64,000 bases of DNA from Carposina sasakii. Taxonomy: Eukaryota > Arthropoda > Insecta > Lepidoptera > Carposinidae. The notes under the pieces are model-generated. The model saw nothing but the letters and a program-made list of their open reading frames with translations, ran no database searches and was not told the DNA's origin. Of the stretch, positions 54,933 to 64,000 are shown piece by piece (position 1 is the first letter of the stretch; every line of letters begins with the position of its first letter). Made by a program: the position numbers and the translations under genes. The stretch spans positions 8,184,001 to 8,248,000 of the forward strand of contig CP053157.1 of NCBI GenBank assembly GCA_014607495.2, in the 5' to 3' direction.

Positions 54933-56555
54933 TTATCTGTCTTCTGATGTTTCCAGGAATTGATCATAGACAACCCTTTTACATTCTCCTTTGTCATTGA
55001 ATTTGTATTTGTAGTAAGACCCATCTGCACATATTACTGTAAATTCAAATAAAAATGTTTTATACATATAACCACAGTCAAGAAAGATTGGGTATTTAAA
55101 AAATATATCTAAATAAATATTACCAATTATTGAACTTTTATCCACACCAAAAGCGCAAATACATGGGGGTCCATTTGGTATAGAGAACTTGCAGAAACTC
55201 CAATTACTTGAGAAATACTTGGGTAAAAAGTTGACAGAAGAAGAACTAGACTGTTTGTTTAGCTTGTCTTCTTCAAGGCTAAAGATATGCACTGTTCCAT
55301 GGTCTGATGTTACACACAGATTAGTGCTACTATGGTTGAAGTTTATGCAGTATATTGTAGCCTGTTGAGAAAATATTAAGGCATGAACCATAGAGATCAA
55401 CATCATGATAATCAGTAAATAATTCATGGCAAAACAATAAATTTATACAAACTACAGCTCATTTACTTCTTTTGATTTTGAAAAACTGTGCAAGCATGCA
55501 TATGTAAGTAATGTTTATATTTTCATCCTTTGTAAGTATAATTATGTAAATAAAACATACCTGATGAGCCCCACGTCTCAATTCAGCCAGTTTCTGGCCA
55601 GTAGCTGTGTCAAATACCCTGATCAATGTGCCTTTAGAAGATGCTGTAGCTAGACGTGTACCCCCAACATTTAGTGCCATGCAATGAAGGGGTGCTTCAT
55701 GAGCTGATATTAGGTGACCCTCAGGTTCAGTACTTGACCCAACATGGCTGGTAAGTTCCACTAACTAAAAAAAACTTGCTATGATTAGGAGTCACATAAA
55801 ATTTTTCTTAGTAGTATAGGTACCTATTATTAATGGATTGAACATTCTATTTTATGTTTATACATTTAACTATATTAATTCTGGAATTACAAACCTGAAC
55901 ATGTCCAGTTTTACGGCTTGGATATGCAAGTAATGCATTATTACTGTTTGGGCAAACTACACACAAGCCTTGTGCATTTTGACTGGTCTCAAATAAATGA
56001 AGCAACTGTGGCTGAGCAGTAAAAGTATACACCTTAATCAAATTCTCTGAAATATATAAGAATATTTGATTAGCTATAGGAACATTGATAAGAAAGAACA
56101 AATAACTGTAGGATGATAGTTACCTAGAACCACAATAATTCTATCTCTTCTGAGCTTGACAGCCTTTACAGGACTATTGAAGTCAATGGAAATGGCAGAA
56201 TCCTTTTTCAAATCATCCCAAATAATTACCTTATTCGGAGGATACACTGGCGTCTTACCACCGCCAACTAATGCCATGTAGTTGCATCTAAATAGCATTT
56301 CCACATAGGAAAGTCCTCCTTCAGCAAAATTCTGGCGTTCCTTTTCTTTAAGCGGATCACTATTAAATACCCGAAATCCATTTTCCGTACCACAGGCAAA
56401 ACAACCTGCAGTAAACAAATAAAATACAGAGAATATGAATAATCTCAAAGTAAAACAATATGTACATTGGGTACAAAGGATATTATACCTTGATCCTGGT
56501 TAAAGCCCACATATAGTAGACCGTTTCCCGAATTATTTTCTTCAGACAGATTCAT
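54933..56555 (-). CDS. WDR45B: WD repeat PROPPIN, WDR45B/WIPI3 homologue
   Basis: Six exons, in transcript order 56555-56489, 56405-56124, 56046-55895, 55764-55561, 55361-55124 and 55036-54933. All are GT-AG, the frame closes, and they encode 348 residues (human 344). The protein starts [20 protein letters not shown] like human [75 protein letters not shown] and [10 protein letters not shown] follow. The phosphoinositide-binding LRRG motif sits in AELRRGAHQ, and [14 protein letters not shown] [10 protein letters not shown] and [12 protein letters not shown] complete the seven-blade propeller. PROPPINs bind PtdIns3P on autophagic membranes; WIPI3 acts in autophagy through TSC/FIP200-linked steps. 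The LRRG context and end-to-end match favour WDR45B over WDR45. Confidence 0.95.
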
Positions 56556-57084
56556 TACGGAAGATTTACTCAATATCTCTCAATAATTTTCACGTAGTTT
56601 TATCGAAAAGAAATTTTATTTTATAAAACAAACAAATCAATTTTGCGGCAATTTGACATTGACATTTTTATTTTTAAGTTGTTTGGGAACGCCAAGAAAA
56701 CTATGTCCATGTAGCCCTGATCTTGTGAACGATTTTTTTCTCTTTATTTTTTTGAAGTTTTTATCGCACAGCGAAAATGTCAGCTTCGTCTTAACCTACA
56801 CTTATTCTACCTACCCACTAATACAATATAAATAATGCTTCTACTGTGTACGTACATACATGAATAAAATCATCGGCAAAAATCCTCCCCTGTAAAACTC
56901 TTAAAATAGCTTAAAAAGGAAACGCGACCATGAACAAATCTTGATCACGTTAATCCCAGTTAATCCATCTCCAGTTTTAATAAGCTTAGGTAGGTTTTTA
57001 CCCGCATACCCTGTATAATAAAACCATTCACAATCATTTTGGAATCATACCATAATCATCATCTTCCTCACCTGCCCTTATGCT
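56556..57084. other. upstream region of WDR45B
   Basis: It should include the WDR45B promoter. No specific element is recognised. The frame at 56653-56835 is not supported. Confidence 0.4.
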
Positions 57085-57240
57085 ATTGTAAATGGGGTCG
57101 GCGCATAATTATTATTAATCTATGGGTCGGCGCAATATGGTTTCTTTCGAAACTCACATTGCCAAAAATAAATCCATGTTGCCAAAGATTTGGCATTTGT
57201 TTTATGGTCGGTTGCCTGCGTAACCCTAGCTAGGTGACAA
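57085..57240 (+). repeat. dispersed repeat ('gggtcggcgcaatatgg')
   Basis: The same family as 7815-7925, with 'gggtcggcgca' present twice (57093 and 57124), then 'ttgccaaagatttggcattt' and 'gttgcctgcgtaaccc'. Confidence 0.6.
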
Positions 57241-57307
57241 TTCAAAAAATCCGTATGTATGTACATTGATGCACATAAAATATATTTAAGGGTACATACC
57301 CGTGACT

Positions 57308-57358
57308 GGCATTGATCTTAAGCCCCTCGCTTGGAAGGCGCACGTCTTAACCACTTTC
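57308..57358 (-). repeat. tRNA-derived SINE scrap
   Basis: The minus strand reads 'gtggttaagacgtgcgcctt' then 'ccaagcgaggggcttaagat'. It resembles the head of a tRNA-derived SINE and is not a complete tRNA. Confidence 0.4.
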
Positions 57359-57484
57359 AGAATCATACCATACATAAACAGACGAATGTTTTCAGGTAGG
57401 TAGATAAGTACGATAAGCCGTCTCTCTCGGCTTACACAGAGACTTTGCCTATGTCACGTGTTGGGTAGATACTCAAATAAATGG

Positions 57485-57541
57485 TAGATAAGTTATTATA
57501 ATTTTAATACCCGCTCCCTTCCAGCTATTCCCGCCGCAACC
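57485..57541 (-). mobile_element. GATTCGGCGGG retroposon family, 5' scrap
   Basis: 'gtagataagttatta' then 'acccgctcccttccagct' and 'attcccgccg' are disconnected pieces of a minus-strand copy after a large internal deletion. Confidence 0.6.
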
Positions 57542-58001
57542 CCGTAGGCCTAGTTCCCACTATGCCGGAAATCAGACCACGAACAGAGTGTTCACATTAC
57601 ACTGGATGCCAAAAGAAAATCGTAATCAGTGACAAAAAACATGCAAGAAACTCGGTAAAAATGCCAGGCTCGACAAAAATGCCGGACTCGGGACCGGCAG
57701 TTTTACCGGCCCGGCGGATCTGCCGGTTCGTTCTAGTGTGAACCCGCACTTAACAAAAAAAACACTATTTTAGTTTAGAAGTTTATACAGCCATTTGATC
57801 AATCACTTGTAATTTAAATGAGGAGGAGTACTTGAAACCCAGTGTAATTAAGATATGATTATATAAAAATTATTTATTACCAGTATAAATAATATACAAG
57901 ATTATAATTGAACACAAATGTCGAACTTTAATATCAAAATAAAAGTGAAAATTATTTCTTAACTGCGAAAAAAGGAGCAAAAACTTTGACAGTTGGTCAG
58001 C
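57542..58001. other. unassigned stretch with a possible DNA-element remnant
   Basis: 57548-57750 begins 'taggcctagttcccacta' and ends 'ttctagtgtgaacccgcact'. These ends are weakly inverted. Several 'aaaaatgcc.g.ctcg' words occur between them. No coding frame is present. Confidence 0.35.
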
Positions 58002-58140
58002 ATTGCCAGACGTACGGTAATTACCGTATTTGTACGGTATTTTCGAGCCTTGTACGGTAATCCATCGTAGCAACAAAACCGTACGGTAATTTTAAGAACA
58101 GTGACAAAATTCGACAAAACGTACGGTAATTTAAAATTGG
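58002..58140 (+). repeat. 'TTGCCA' locus B with repeated TACGGTAATT
   Basis: Begins 'attgccagacgtacggtaat'. The word TACGGTAAT, or TACGGTATT, occurs five times in about 130 bases. It aligns with locus A (26240-26509) for the first ~50 bases, with G in the word where locus A has A. Confidence 0.6.
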
Positions 58141-58458
58141 AGCCTAATCTCACTCATAGATACTGTTGAATTCTCATATTCATGTGGACTAAACTAACGG
58201 CTATCACATGCAAAATAGAACAAGAATGAGTGCGCGTATCTTGTTTCTGTAACAGGTGTCTTCTATTTTGCTTTAGACACCTGTTAGTTTAATAAAATGG
58301 TATGGAATTATATGATTATAAACTCAATTTGGTAGACTAAGTGGATATCGATCGGAACGCAATCTCTTTCCGAGTAAAATGAATTTCTGAACGCGAATAG
58401 TTAATTTGGTTGCTGTTTATTATTTCGGTTAGTTAGCATAGGTACCTCATAATATAAT

Positions 58459-58535
58459 TTTTAGGGTTTCGTTCATCGAAAGGTAAAAACGGAATCCTTA
58501 TAGGATCACTTTGTTGTCCGTCCGTCTGTTGAATA
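58459..58535 (+). repeat. dispersed repeat ('tagggtttcgttcatcg')
   Basis: The string 'aaaaacggaatccttatagg', followed by 'atcactttgttgtccgtcc', is a short conserved block very common in insect genomes, usually near the 5' side of retroposons. Confidence 0.5.
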
Positions 58536-58580
58536 AAATGAGTTTTGAGATTTTGTTTTGTTAAACTTTATTACAGAGTA

Positions 58581-58966
58581 GGCGGGAAAGGCTGGAAGGG
58601 AGCGGGTGTAATTTTCTTGTTAAAATCAAAAGTATTTGTAAATGGCTTGCATGTGTCTGTAAAGTAATGTTTTCTGGTGGATAAGTTGTATTTTGATTAC
58701 TTGTGATGTGAATCTAGTGCGTGTGCATGGTTTTATACGCAGGTAAGCTGAGTAAAACTTTAGCCGGAATACGATCTCTTCATGGGCCCATGTAAGTTGT
58801 TTCTGCAATTATTTTTCATTTTGACTAACTTTACACTTGTTCTTGAGGATTTTTCCGACGTTTCCATTCATCATCATCATCCATCATAAATTCAGAAATA
58901 ATTTACTAAAGACAACGGCTGTATGGGCTTAGTTCCCCTTGCCTTTCCTTCGGGATAAAAAAAAAA
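58581..58966 (+). mobile_element. GATTCGGCGGG retroposon family, copy 12
   Basis: A plus-strand copy with a 'GGGAGC' 5' type. It is preceded by a 41-base segment (58540-58580) that recurs after it at 58967-59006, so it is part of a tandem duplication with copy 13. Confidence 0.8.
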
Positions 58967-59006
58967 GAGTTTGAGATTTTGTTTTATTAAACTTTATTAC
59001 AGAGTA

Positions 59007-59407
59007 GGTGGGAAAAGCTGGAAGGGAGCGGGTGTAATTTTCTTGTTAAAATCAAAAGTATTTGTAAATGGCTTGCATGTGTCTGTAAAGTAATGTTTTC
59101 TGGGGGATAAGTTGTATTTTGATTACTTGTGATGTGAATCTAGTGCGTGTGCATGGTTTTATACGCAGGTAAGCTGAGTAAAACTTTAGCCGGAATACGA
59201 TCTCTTCATGGGCCCATGTAAGTTGTTTCTGCAATTATTTTTCATTTTGACTAACTTTACACTTGTTCTTGAGGATTTTCCCGACGTTTCCATTCATCAT
59301 CATCATTATCATCCATCATATGTTCAGAAATCATTTACTAAAGACAATGGCTGTATGGGCTTAGTTCCCCTTGCCTTTCCTTCGGGATAAACTAAACAAA
59401 CAAAAAA
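59007..59407 (+). mobile_element. GATTCGGCGGG retroposon family, copy 13
   Basis: A plus-strand copy nearly identical to copy 12, starting at the same internal base of the element after the duplicated flank. Confidence 0.8.
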
Positions 59408-59421
59408 ACAAGTAGTGTATT

Positions 59422-59832
59422 GATTCGGCGGGAAAAGCTGGAAGGGTGCAGGTGTAATTTTCTTGTAAAAATCAAAAATTATTTGTAAATGGCTTGCACG
59501 TGTCCGTAAAGTGATGTTTTCTGGTAGATAAGTTATATTTTGATTACTTGTGCTGTGAATCTAGTGCGTGTGCATGGTTTTATACGCAGGTAAGCCGAGT
59601 GAAACTTTAGCCGGATTACGATCTCTTCATGGGCGCATGTAAGTTGTTTCTGCAATAATTTTTCATTTTGACTAACTTTACACTTGTTCTCGAGGATTTT
59701 CCCGGCGTTTCCATTCATCATCATCATTACCATCCATCATAAATTCAGAATACATTTTACTTAACAATGATTAGGCTGTATGGGCTTAGTTCCCCATGCC
59801 TTTCCTTCGGGATAAACTAAAAAAAAAAAAAA
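59422..59832 (+). mobile_element. GATTCGGCGGG retroposon family, copy 14
   Basis: A plus-strand copy flanked by the exact 14-bp repeat 'acaagtagtgtatt' at 59408-59421 and 59833-59846. It has a pure poly(A) tail. Confidence 0.85.
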
Positions 59833-59853
59833 ACAAGTAGTGTATTCTTTGCT

Positions 59854-60256
59854 GATTCGGCGGGAAAAGCTGGAAGGGTGCAGATGTAATTTTCTTGTGA
59901 AAATGAAAAAATATTTGTAGATGGCTTTCATGTGTCCGTAAAGTAATGTTTTCTGGTAGATAAGTTATATTTTGATTACTTGTGATGTGAATCTAGTGCG
60001 TATGCTTGGTTTTATACGCAGGTAAGCCGAGTAAAACTTTAGCCGGATTACGATCTCTTCATGGGCGCATGTAAGTTGTTTCTGCAATAATTTTCCATTT
60101 TGACTAACTTTACACTTGTTCTTGAGGATTTTCCCGACGTTTCATCATCATCATTATCATCCATCATAAATTCAGAAATCATTTACTAAAGACAATGGCT
60201 GTATGGGCTTAGTTCCCCTTGCCTTTCCTTCGGGATAAACTAACTAAACAAAAAAA
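59854..60256 (+). mobile_element. GATTCGGCGGG retroposon family, copy 15
   Basis: A plus-strand copy flanked by the exact 12-bp repeat 'gtattctttgct' at 59842-59853 and 60257-60268. The left duplication overlaps the right duplication of copy 14. The LAMTOR2 start lies 109 bp after the end of the copy. Confidence 0.85.
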
Positions 60257-60365
60257 GTATTCTTTGCTTTATTATTTCGTTGATTGATAGCTATAAGTGT
60301 ATTACGGAGTTTAAATTGTCAATAATAATTAATTATAATTATTGTGTTACTATCTAGATGCTACC

Positions 60366-60903
60366 ATGCTTAAGCCTAAAGCATTGACGCAAGTGTTGAG
60401 CCAAGCAAATACAGGAGGAGTCGAAAATACTTTGTAACTATGTTTTTAACTGCTAAAGCTTGCTTATCCTTGTTTTTATTAAATCTGACGATTCGAAATG
60501 TATTTGTAATATTATTATTACTTATATATACGGATGTGTTCCCAAAAATGGGGTAGCCAGAATTGCCACATTGACTCTATTGTATTATTCTAGATTGCTG
60601 AATCACCAAGGATCACTTTTGGCATATTCAGGATATAATGACAAAGATGCACGGATAACTGCAGCTATAGCAAGCAATGTATGGTCTGCATATGAGAAAC
60701 ACGGAAGAAATGTCTTCAAAGAGGATAATTTGCGTTTGATATTGGTTGACTGTCAAAATGGTAAAATTGCTGTAACACAAGTAGCAAATTTGCTACTCTG
60801 CCTTTATGCAAAAGAATCAGTTGGATTTGGTATATTAAAGGAGAAAGTTCATGCAATTGCACAGTATCTAGAGGGGCCATTAAAACAAGTAGCAAGTTCA
60901 TAA
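60366..60903 (+). CDS. LAMTOR2: Ragulator subunit LAMTOR2 (p14/ROBLD3)
   Basis: Two exons, 60366-60433 and 60594-60903, GT-AG, give 125 residues, the same length as the human protein. Exon 1 encodes [20 protein letters not shown], almost identical to human [20 protein letters not shown]. Exon 2 gives [54 protein letters not shown] and a C-terminal [13 protein letters not shown]. It is a roadblock/LC7 fold protein. As a heterodimer with LAMTOR3 it is part of the lysosomal Ragulator scaffold that recruits Rag GTPases, mTORC1 and MEK-ERK. The 3' neighbour SDAD1 is convergent, 254 bp away. A fresh retroposon copy lies just upstream and may overlap the promoter. Confidence 0.95.
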
Positions 60904-61157
60904 ATGTAAAAGGCATAGGGTATTTATTTGTCTGTACTTATACTGAATATCTGTATTTCATAAATGACTTGCTAAATGGTGTTTAACATACTATTAGGTA
61001 AACTAAAAGATAAATACTAACCATTGATTAATGTTAAAACATATTCATTTATAAGAAATAATTTGTTTCAAGATTTAATAATTGATAAATAAAAAATATG
61101 TTCTCAGAACATTATAATTCTTTGTTATATAAGATATAAACACTTTAATTAAACATA

Positions 61158-63293
61158 TTATTTCATTTTCTTCTGCTTAATTAGATAATTGCGGAATGCA
61201 ATTTGTTTATCTTTAAATGATTTTTTTACCTTTCCCCTGGCTTTATGTTTGACCATCTGATAATTCTTGGTCTTTCTTTTTTCTCTATTTGTCTTAGAGC
61301 AATGTATATTTTTCCTTCTGTCTTTGTACCCAAATTTGGCTCTATCTTCCCTTCCTTCTAAAACAGTTTCCAATCTAGCATTTTTATCATGTTTTCTCTT
61401 TTTATGAATATTTTCAATTGCCGAAAGCTGTACTAGTTCTGATTCATTTTCTTCATCTTCAACAACACTTCTGTTTCGTTTAACACCATTAACTTGTTTT
61501 TTAATTTGTGCTTTTTCAATTCTCTTAAAGTCTTCATCAGTGAATATCTTCTCCATAGCAATTTCACGGGCTACTTTGATTTTTTCCTCTTTATCCTGAT
61601 GTTTCTTTTCTTTTGGATTCTTGCTCTTACTTGATTGATTTTCGCCTTGTTGATCTTCTTCATTGACTTGGTCTTCTGTATTTTCCTCTTCATCACATTC
61701 ATCATCATCTGCATTGTCACTGTCTGTTGTAATTTCAAATTCTGAATCTGAGGATGCCACATCAACCCACTCATCATCAGAATCATTACTTTTGGTGATC
61801 TTTTTCCCTTTCTTCTTAGATGTTTCATCCTTGATTTCTTCCTTTTCCAGTAAAACTTCAGATCCTGGTATATGGTTTGTAACCTCTACTTCACCATATT
61901 TCTTTGTCTTTAGTTCAATTGAAGCTTCAGTGGGCCTTCCTCTGTCTTTTTTATGTAACAATGTGGGCATTGATTGCCTGTATAGCTGTATCAGGGACCT
62001 TGCCGCCATCATCACAGACTTCTCTTTGTAACTCTTATACTGAACCAAATCTCTGAGTAAGTCCTCATTAATTGCAAGTGGACAACGAGTGCATATTTCC
62101 CTAACTGCATTTAAACCAACAGCCATGACATCTGTAGAATTCCTTTCTGTTATGAAGTTATTAGCTATGGCTTTCATAACTGGATCTAGAACCTCTGGTG
62201 GAATAAGTTCATGTGAGGCTTGAGCTGCAAAGAGGAGGATTCTTGTTACCTCCCTTTGGTGTGGCATTAGTAATCTTGCAATAAAGGGATAGTAATTGAA
62301 GAGGAAAAGATTGTGCAGTCCAATCAATCTAGATACAACATCAAGAGACATCAGCTTTACTTCAAACCTATCATTACAGGATTCTAGTTGTTTGAACAAT
62401 TTCTCTGCAAATCCTTGAGGATTGTTAATAAGATGCAGTGCTGAAAAGTTAAATGCTGGGCCTTTTTCCTTTCTCTTTTTCATTTTCTTTGCAATTTTTT
62501 TTACTTTGTCAACCATTTTCTCCCTCTTTCTGGTTTTTTTGTTAAACTTGTTAGATATCATTGTATCTTTTGGATCAACTTCTTCCTCACTATCTGAATT
62601 TTCTTGCTTTTCTTCTTCGTCTTTGCCCAAGAAAAATTTTAGTGATGTTACCATTACTTTAGTGATTTTGGAGAAACACCCAACATCTGCGATAATATTA
62701 ACTGTTTTATGGTCATTCCAAATGTTTTTATGGTATAGTTCAGTCAGAACATCTAGTGATAATTTTGCTGCTTTGGCATTAGAGTCACGCAACATTGTAA
62801 ACATAAAATTTTGAAGGGTTGAATTGAATTTCATGTCCTTATGTTTCATATTCATGTTTTTAATATCAGTGATTATGTGATTCTTTAAGAAATCCCTGAG
62901 GAATTTGTCTTGACATCTCAGAAGAAAGAAAAATAGTTCCAGCAAATCAAAGGGTGTAATAAAATTTTTGTTTCTCAGTAATATTAAACATTTACATAAA
63001 GCTAGGCGCATTTCATTATGTAGGGTGGTATTATGCGTCTTTAAAATATCAATGATTTTTTGAGGAAAGCTTTTCATATCATTGAGATAGCATTGCGCCA
63101 CCTGAGCAAGGAACATAGCCTGTTCATCCAACTTCTTGTTATATTGAGTTGGGTTTAGGTTAAATATCTCCAAAGTAGTTTCAAAGTGAGCGAGTTGCTG
63201 ATGGAATTCTTCTTTGTAGGATTCAGGATCTCTTTTGATCAAATTCTGTAGTTGAGTTAGGTTATTAGGCAACTGGTTATTGTGGCGAACCAT
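61158..63293 (-). CDS. SDAD1: SDA1 homologue (SDAD1), 60S ribosome biogenesis
   Basis: A single exon of 711 residues (human SDAD1 687). It starts MVRHNNQLPNNLTQLQNLIK and continues with RDPESYKEEFHQQLAHFETT, typical of the family N-terminus, then helical repeats (about 40-400; FLAQVAQCYLNDMKSFPQKI, ALCKCLILLRNKNFI). The SDA1 region follows, with NFITERNSTDVMAVGLNAVR and EICTRCPLAI. An acidic stretch (about 495-555, DSDDEWVDVASSDSEFEITT and many D/E) precedes the lysine/arginine-rich nucleolar-type tail GKVKKSFKDKQ. Yeast Sda1 is a nuclear/nucleolar factor of pre-60S maturation and export. No intron signals are needed. Several plus-strand frames opposite the acidic region are shadows. Confidence 0.95.
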   Translation of the reverse strand: MVRHNNQLPNNLTQLQNLIKRDPESYKEEFHQQLAHFETTLEIFNLNPTQYNKKLDEQAMFLAQVAQCYLNDMKSFPQKIIDILKTHNTTLHNEMRLALCKCLILLRNKNFITPFDLLELFFFLLRCQDKFLRDFLKNHIITDIKNMNMKHKDMKFNSTLQNFMFTMLRDSNAKAAKLSLDVLTELYHKNIWNDHKTVNIIADVGCFSKITKVMVTSLKFFLGKDEEEKQENSDSEEEVDPKDTMISNKFNKKTRKREKMVDKVKKIAKKMKKRKEKGPAFNFSALHLINNPQGFAEKLFKQLESCNDRFEVKLMSLDVVSRLIGLHNLFLFNYYPFIARLLMPHQREVTRILLFAAQASHELIPPEVLDPVMKAIANNFITERNSTDVMAVGLNAVREICTRCPLAINEDLLRDLVQYKSYKEKSVMMAARSLIQLYRQSMPTLLHKKDRGRPTEASIELKTKKYGEVEVTNHIPGSEVLLEKEEIKDETSKKKGKKITKSNDSDDEWVDVASSDSEFEITTDSDNADDDECDEEENTEDQVNEEDQQGENQSSKSKNPKEKKHQDKEEKIKVAREIAMEKIFTDEDFKRIEKAQIKKQVNGVKRNRSVVEDEENESELVQLSAIENIHKKRKHDKNARLETVLEGREDRAKFGYKDRRKNIHCSKTNREKRKTKNYQMVKHKARGKVKKSFKDKQIAFRNYLIKQKKMK

Positions 63294-63404
63294 TTTTATA
63301 AATTATTTACCTCTTTCCAAAAATATGACTTATTTATTTATTAAATAAATTAAATAAGTATCAATCACGAAAATAACATGTTTTCTTGTTATAACCTCAA
63401 AAGA

Positions 63405-63806
63405 TTTTTTTTTGTTTAGTTTATCCCGAAGGAAAGGCAAGGGGAACTAAGCCCATACAGCCATTGTCTTTAGTAAATGATTTCAGAATTTATGATGGAT
63501 GATAATGATGATGATAAATGGAAACGTCGGGAAAATCCTCAAGAACAAGTGTAAAGTTAGTCAAAATTAAAAATAATTGCAGAAACAACTTACATGGGCC
63601 CATGAAGAGATCGTATTCCGGCTAAAGTTTTACTCAGCTTACCTGCGTATAAAACCATGCACACGCGCTAGATTCACATCACAAGTAATCAAAATATAAC
63701 TTATCTACCAGAAAACATCACATTACGGACACAAGCCATTTACAAATAATTTTTGATATTTACAAGAAAATTACACCTGCACCCTTCCAGCTTTTCCCGC
63801 CGAATC
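63405..63806 (-). mobile_element. GATTCGGCGGG retroposon family, copy 16
   Basis: A complete minus-strand copy starting 112 bp upstream of the SDAD1 start codon. Its target duplication is not clear (at most 'ctca'). Confidence 0.8.
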
Positions 63807-63849
63807 TCAGGAAGGAACAAGGAAGGACTTCCCGAATTTGACTTTGACA

Positions 63850-64000
63850 TTTTTTTTTTACATTGCAATTTATCCCGAAGGAAAAGCAAGGGGAACTAAG
63901 CCCATGCAGCCATTGTCTTTAGTAAATGATTTCTGAACATATGATGGATGATAATGATGATGGTGAATGGAAACGTCGGGAAAATCCTCAAGAACAAGTG
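63850..64000 (-). mobile_element. GATTCGGCGGG retroposon family, copy 17 (cut by window end)
   Basis: The 3' part of a minus-strand copy ('aatttatcccgaaggaaaag' to 'aaaatcctcaagaacaagtg') running off the right edge. The usual 'tttag' before 'tttatcccg' is replaced by 'acattgca'. Confidence 0.8.

Noticed and set aside
54933..56555. WDR45 (WIPI4) instead of WDR45B
   Set aside because: The N-terminus (MNL...[10 protein letters not shown]), [11 protein letters not shown] and the C-terminal [12 protein letters not shown] match WDR45B much better from memory. A tree would settle it.

Overview
The window looks like nuclear DNA of a moth or butterfly (Lepidoptera). It is AT-rich with frequent 'taggtacctac'-type strings. 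Genes have short GT-AG introns, and it carries many short dispersed repeats of types I associate with lepidopteran genomes. No bacterial-style operons, rRNA genes, CRISPR arrays or intact tRNA genes were seen.

Layout: 1-83 may be the last coding exon of a gene that begins outside the window. About 19 kb follow without a recognisable gene, holding MITE-like inverted-repeat elements, retroposon fragments, tandem repeats and foldbacks. Then come RSL1D1-like (19427-22028, +) and, convergent and 138 bp away, nibrin/NBN (22167-23987, -). A repeat-rich block (24192-27803) leads to an I-like LINE (27832-35083) that is interrupted by a decayed PIF/Harbinger transposon. IFT140 (35249-43471, +, 11 exons) starts 152 bp after the LINE's right-hand target duplication. 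GUF1/EF4 (45970-52621, +, 11 exons) follows, then WDR45B/WIPI3 (54933-56555, -, 6 exons). After another repeat cluster come LAMTOR2 (60366-60903, +) and the convergent SDAD1 (61158-63293, -). The window ends in two more repeat copies.

The seven recognised genes are ordinary eukaryotic housekeeping or ciliary genes with no common pathway. RSL1D1 and SDAD1 belong to ribosome biogenesis, NBN to DNA double-strand break repair, IFT140 to cilia, GUF1 to mitochondrial translation, WDR45B to autophagy and LAMTOR2 to lysosomal mTORC1/MAPK signalling. Exon models were built by hand from splice signals, reading phase and remembered homologues. Six of the seven close perfectly in frame. GUF1 does not: it lacks one base at each of two places.

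The most interesting material is non-genic. A ~325-bp tRNA-like-containing unit occurs once as an inverted-repeat-bounded element and once as a trimer flanked by one 15-bp direct repeat. A ~410-bp poly(A)-tailed retroposon family is present in about 17 copies. Three loci start with 'TTGCCA' and are each filled with their own repeated short word. Several near-perfect long hairpins are also present.
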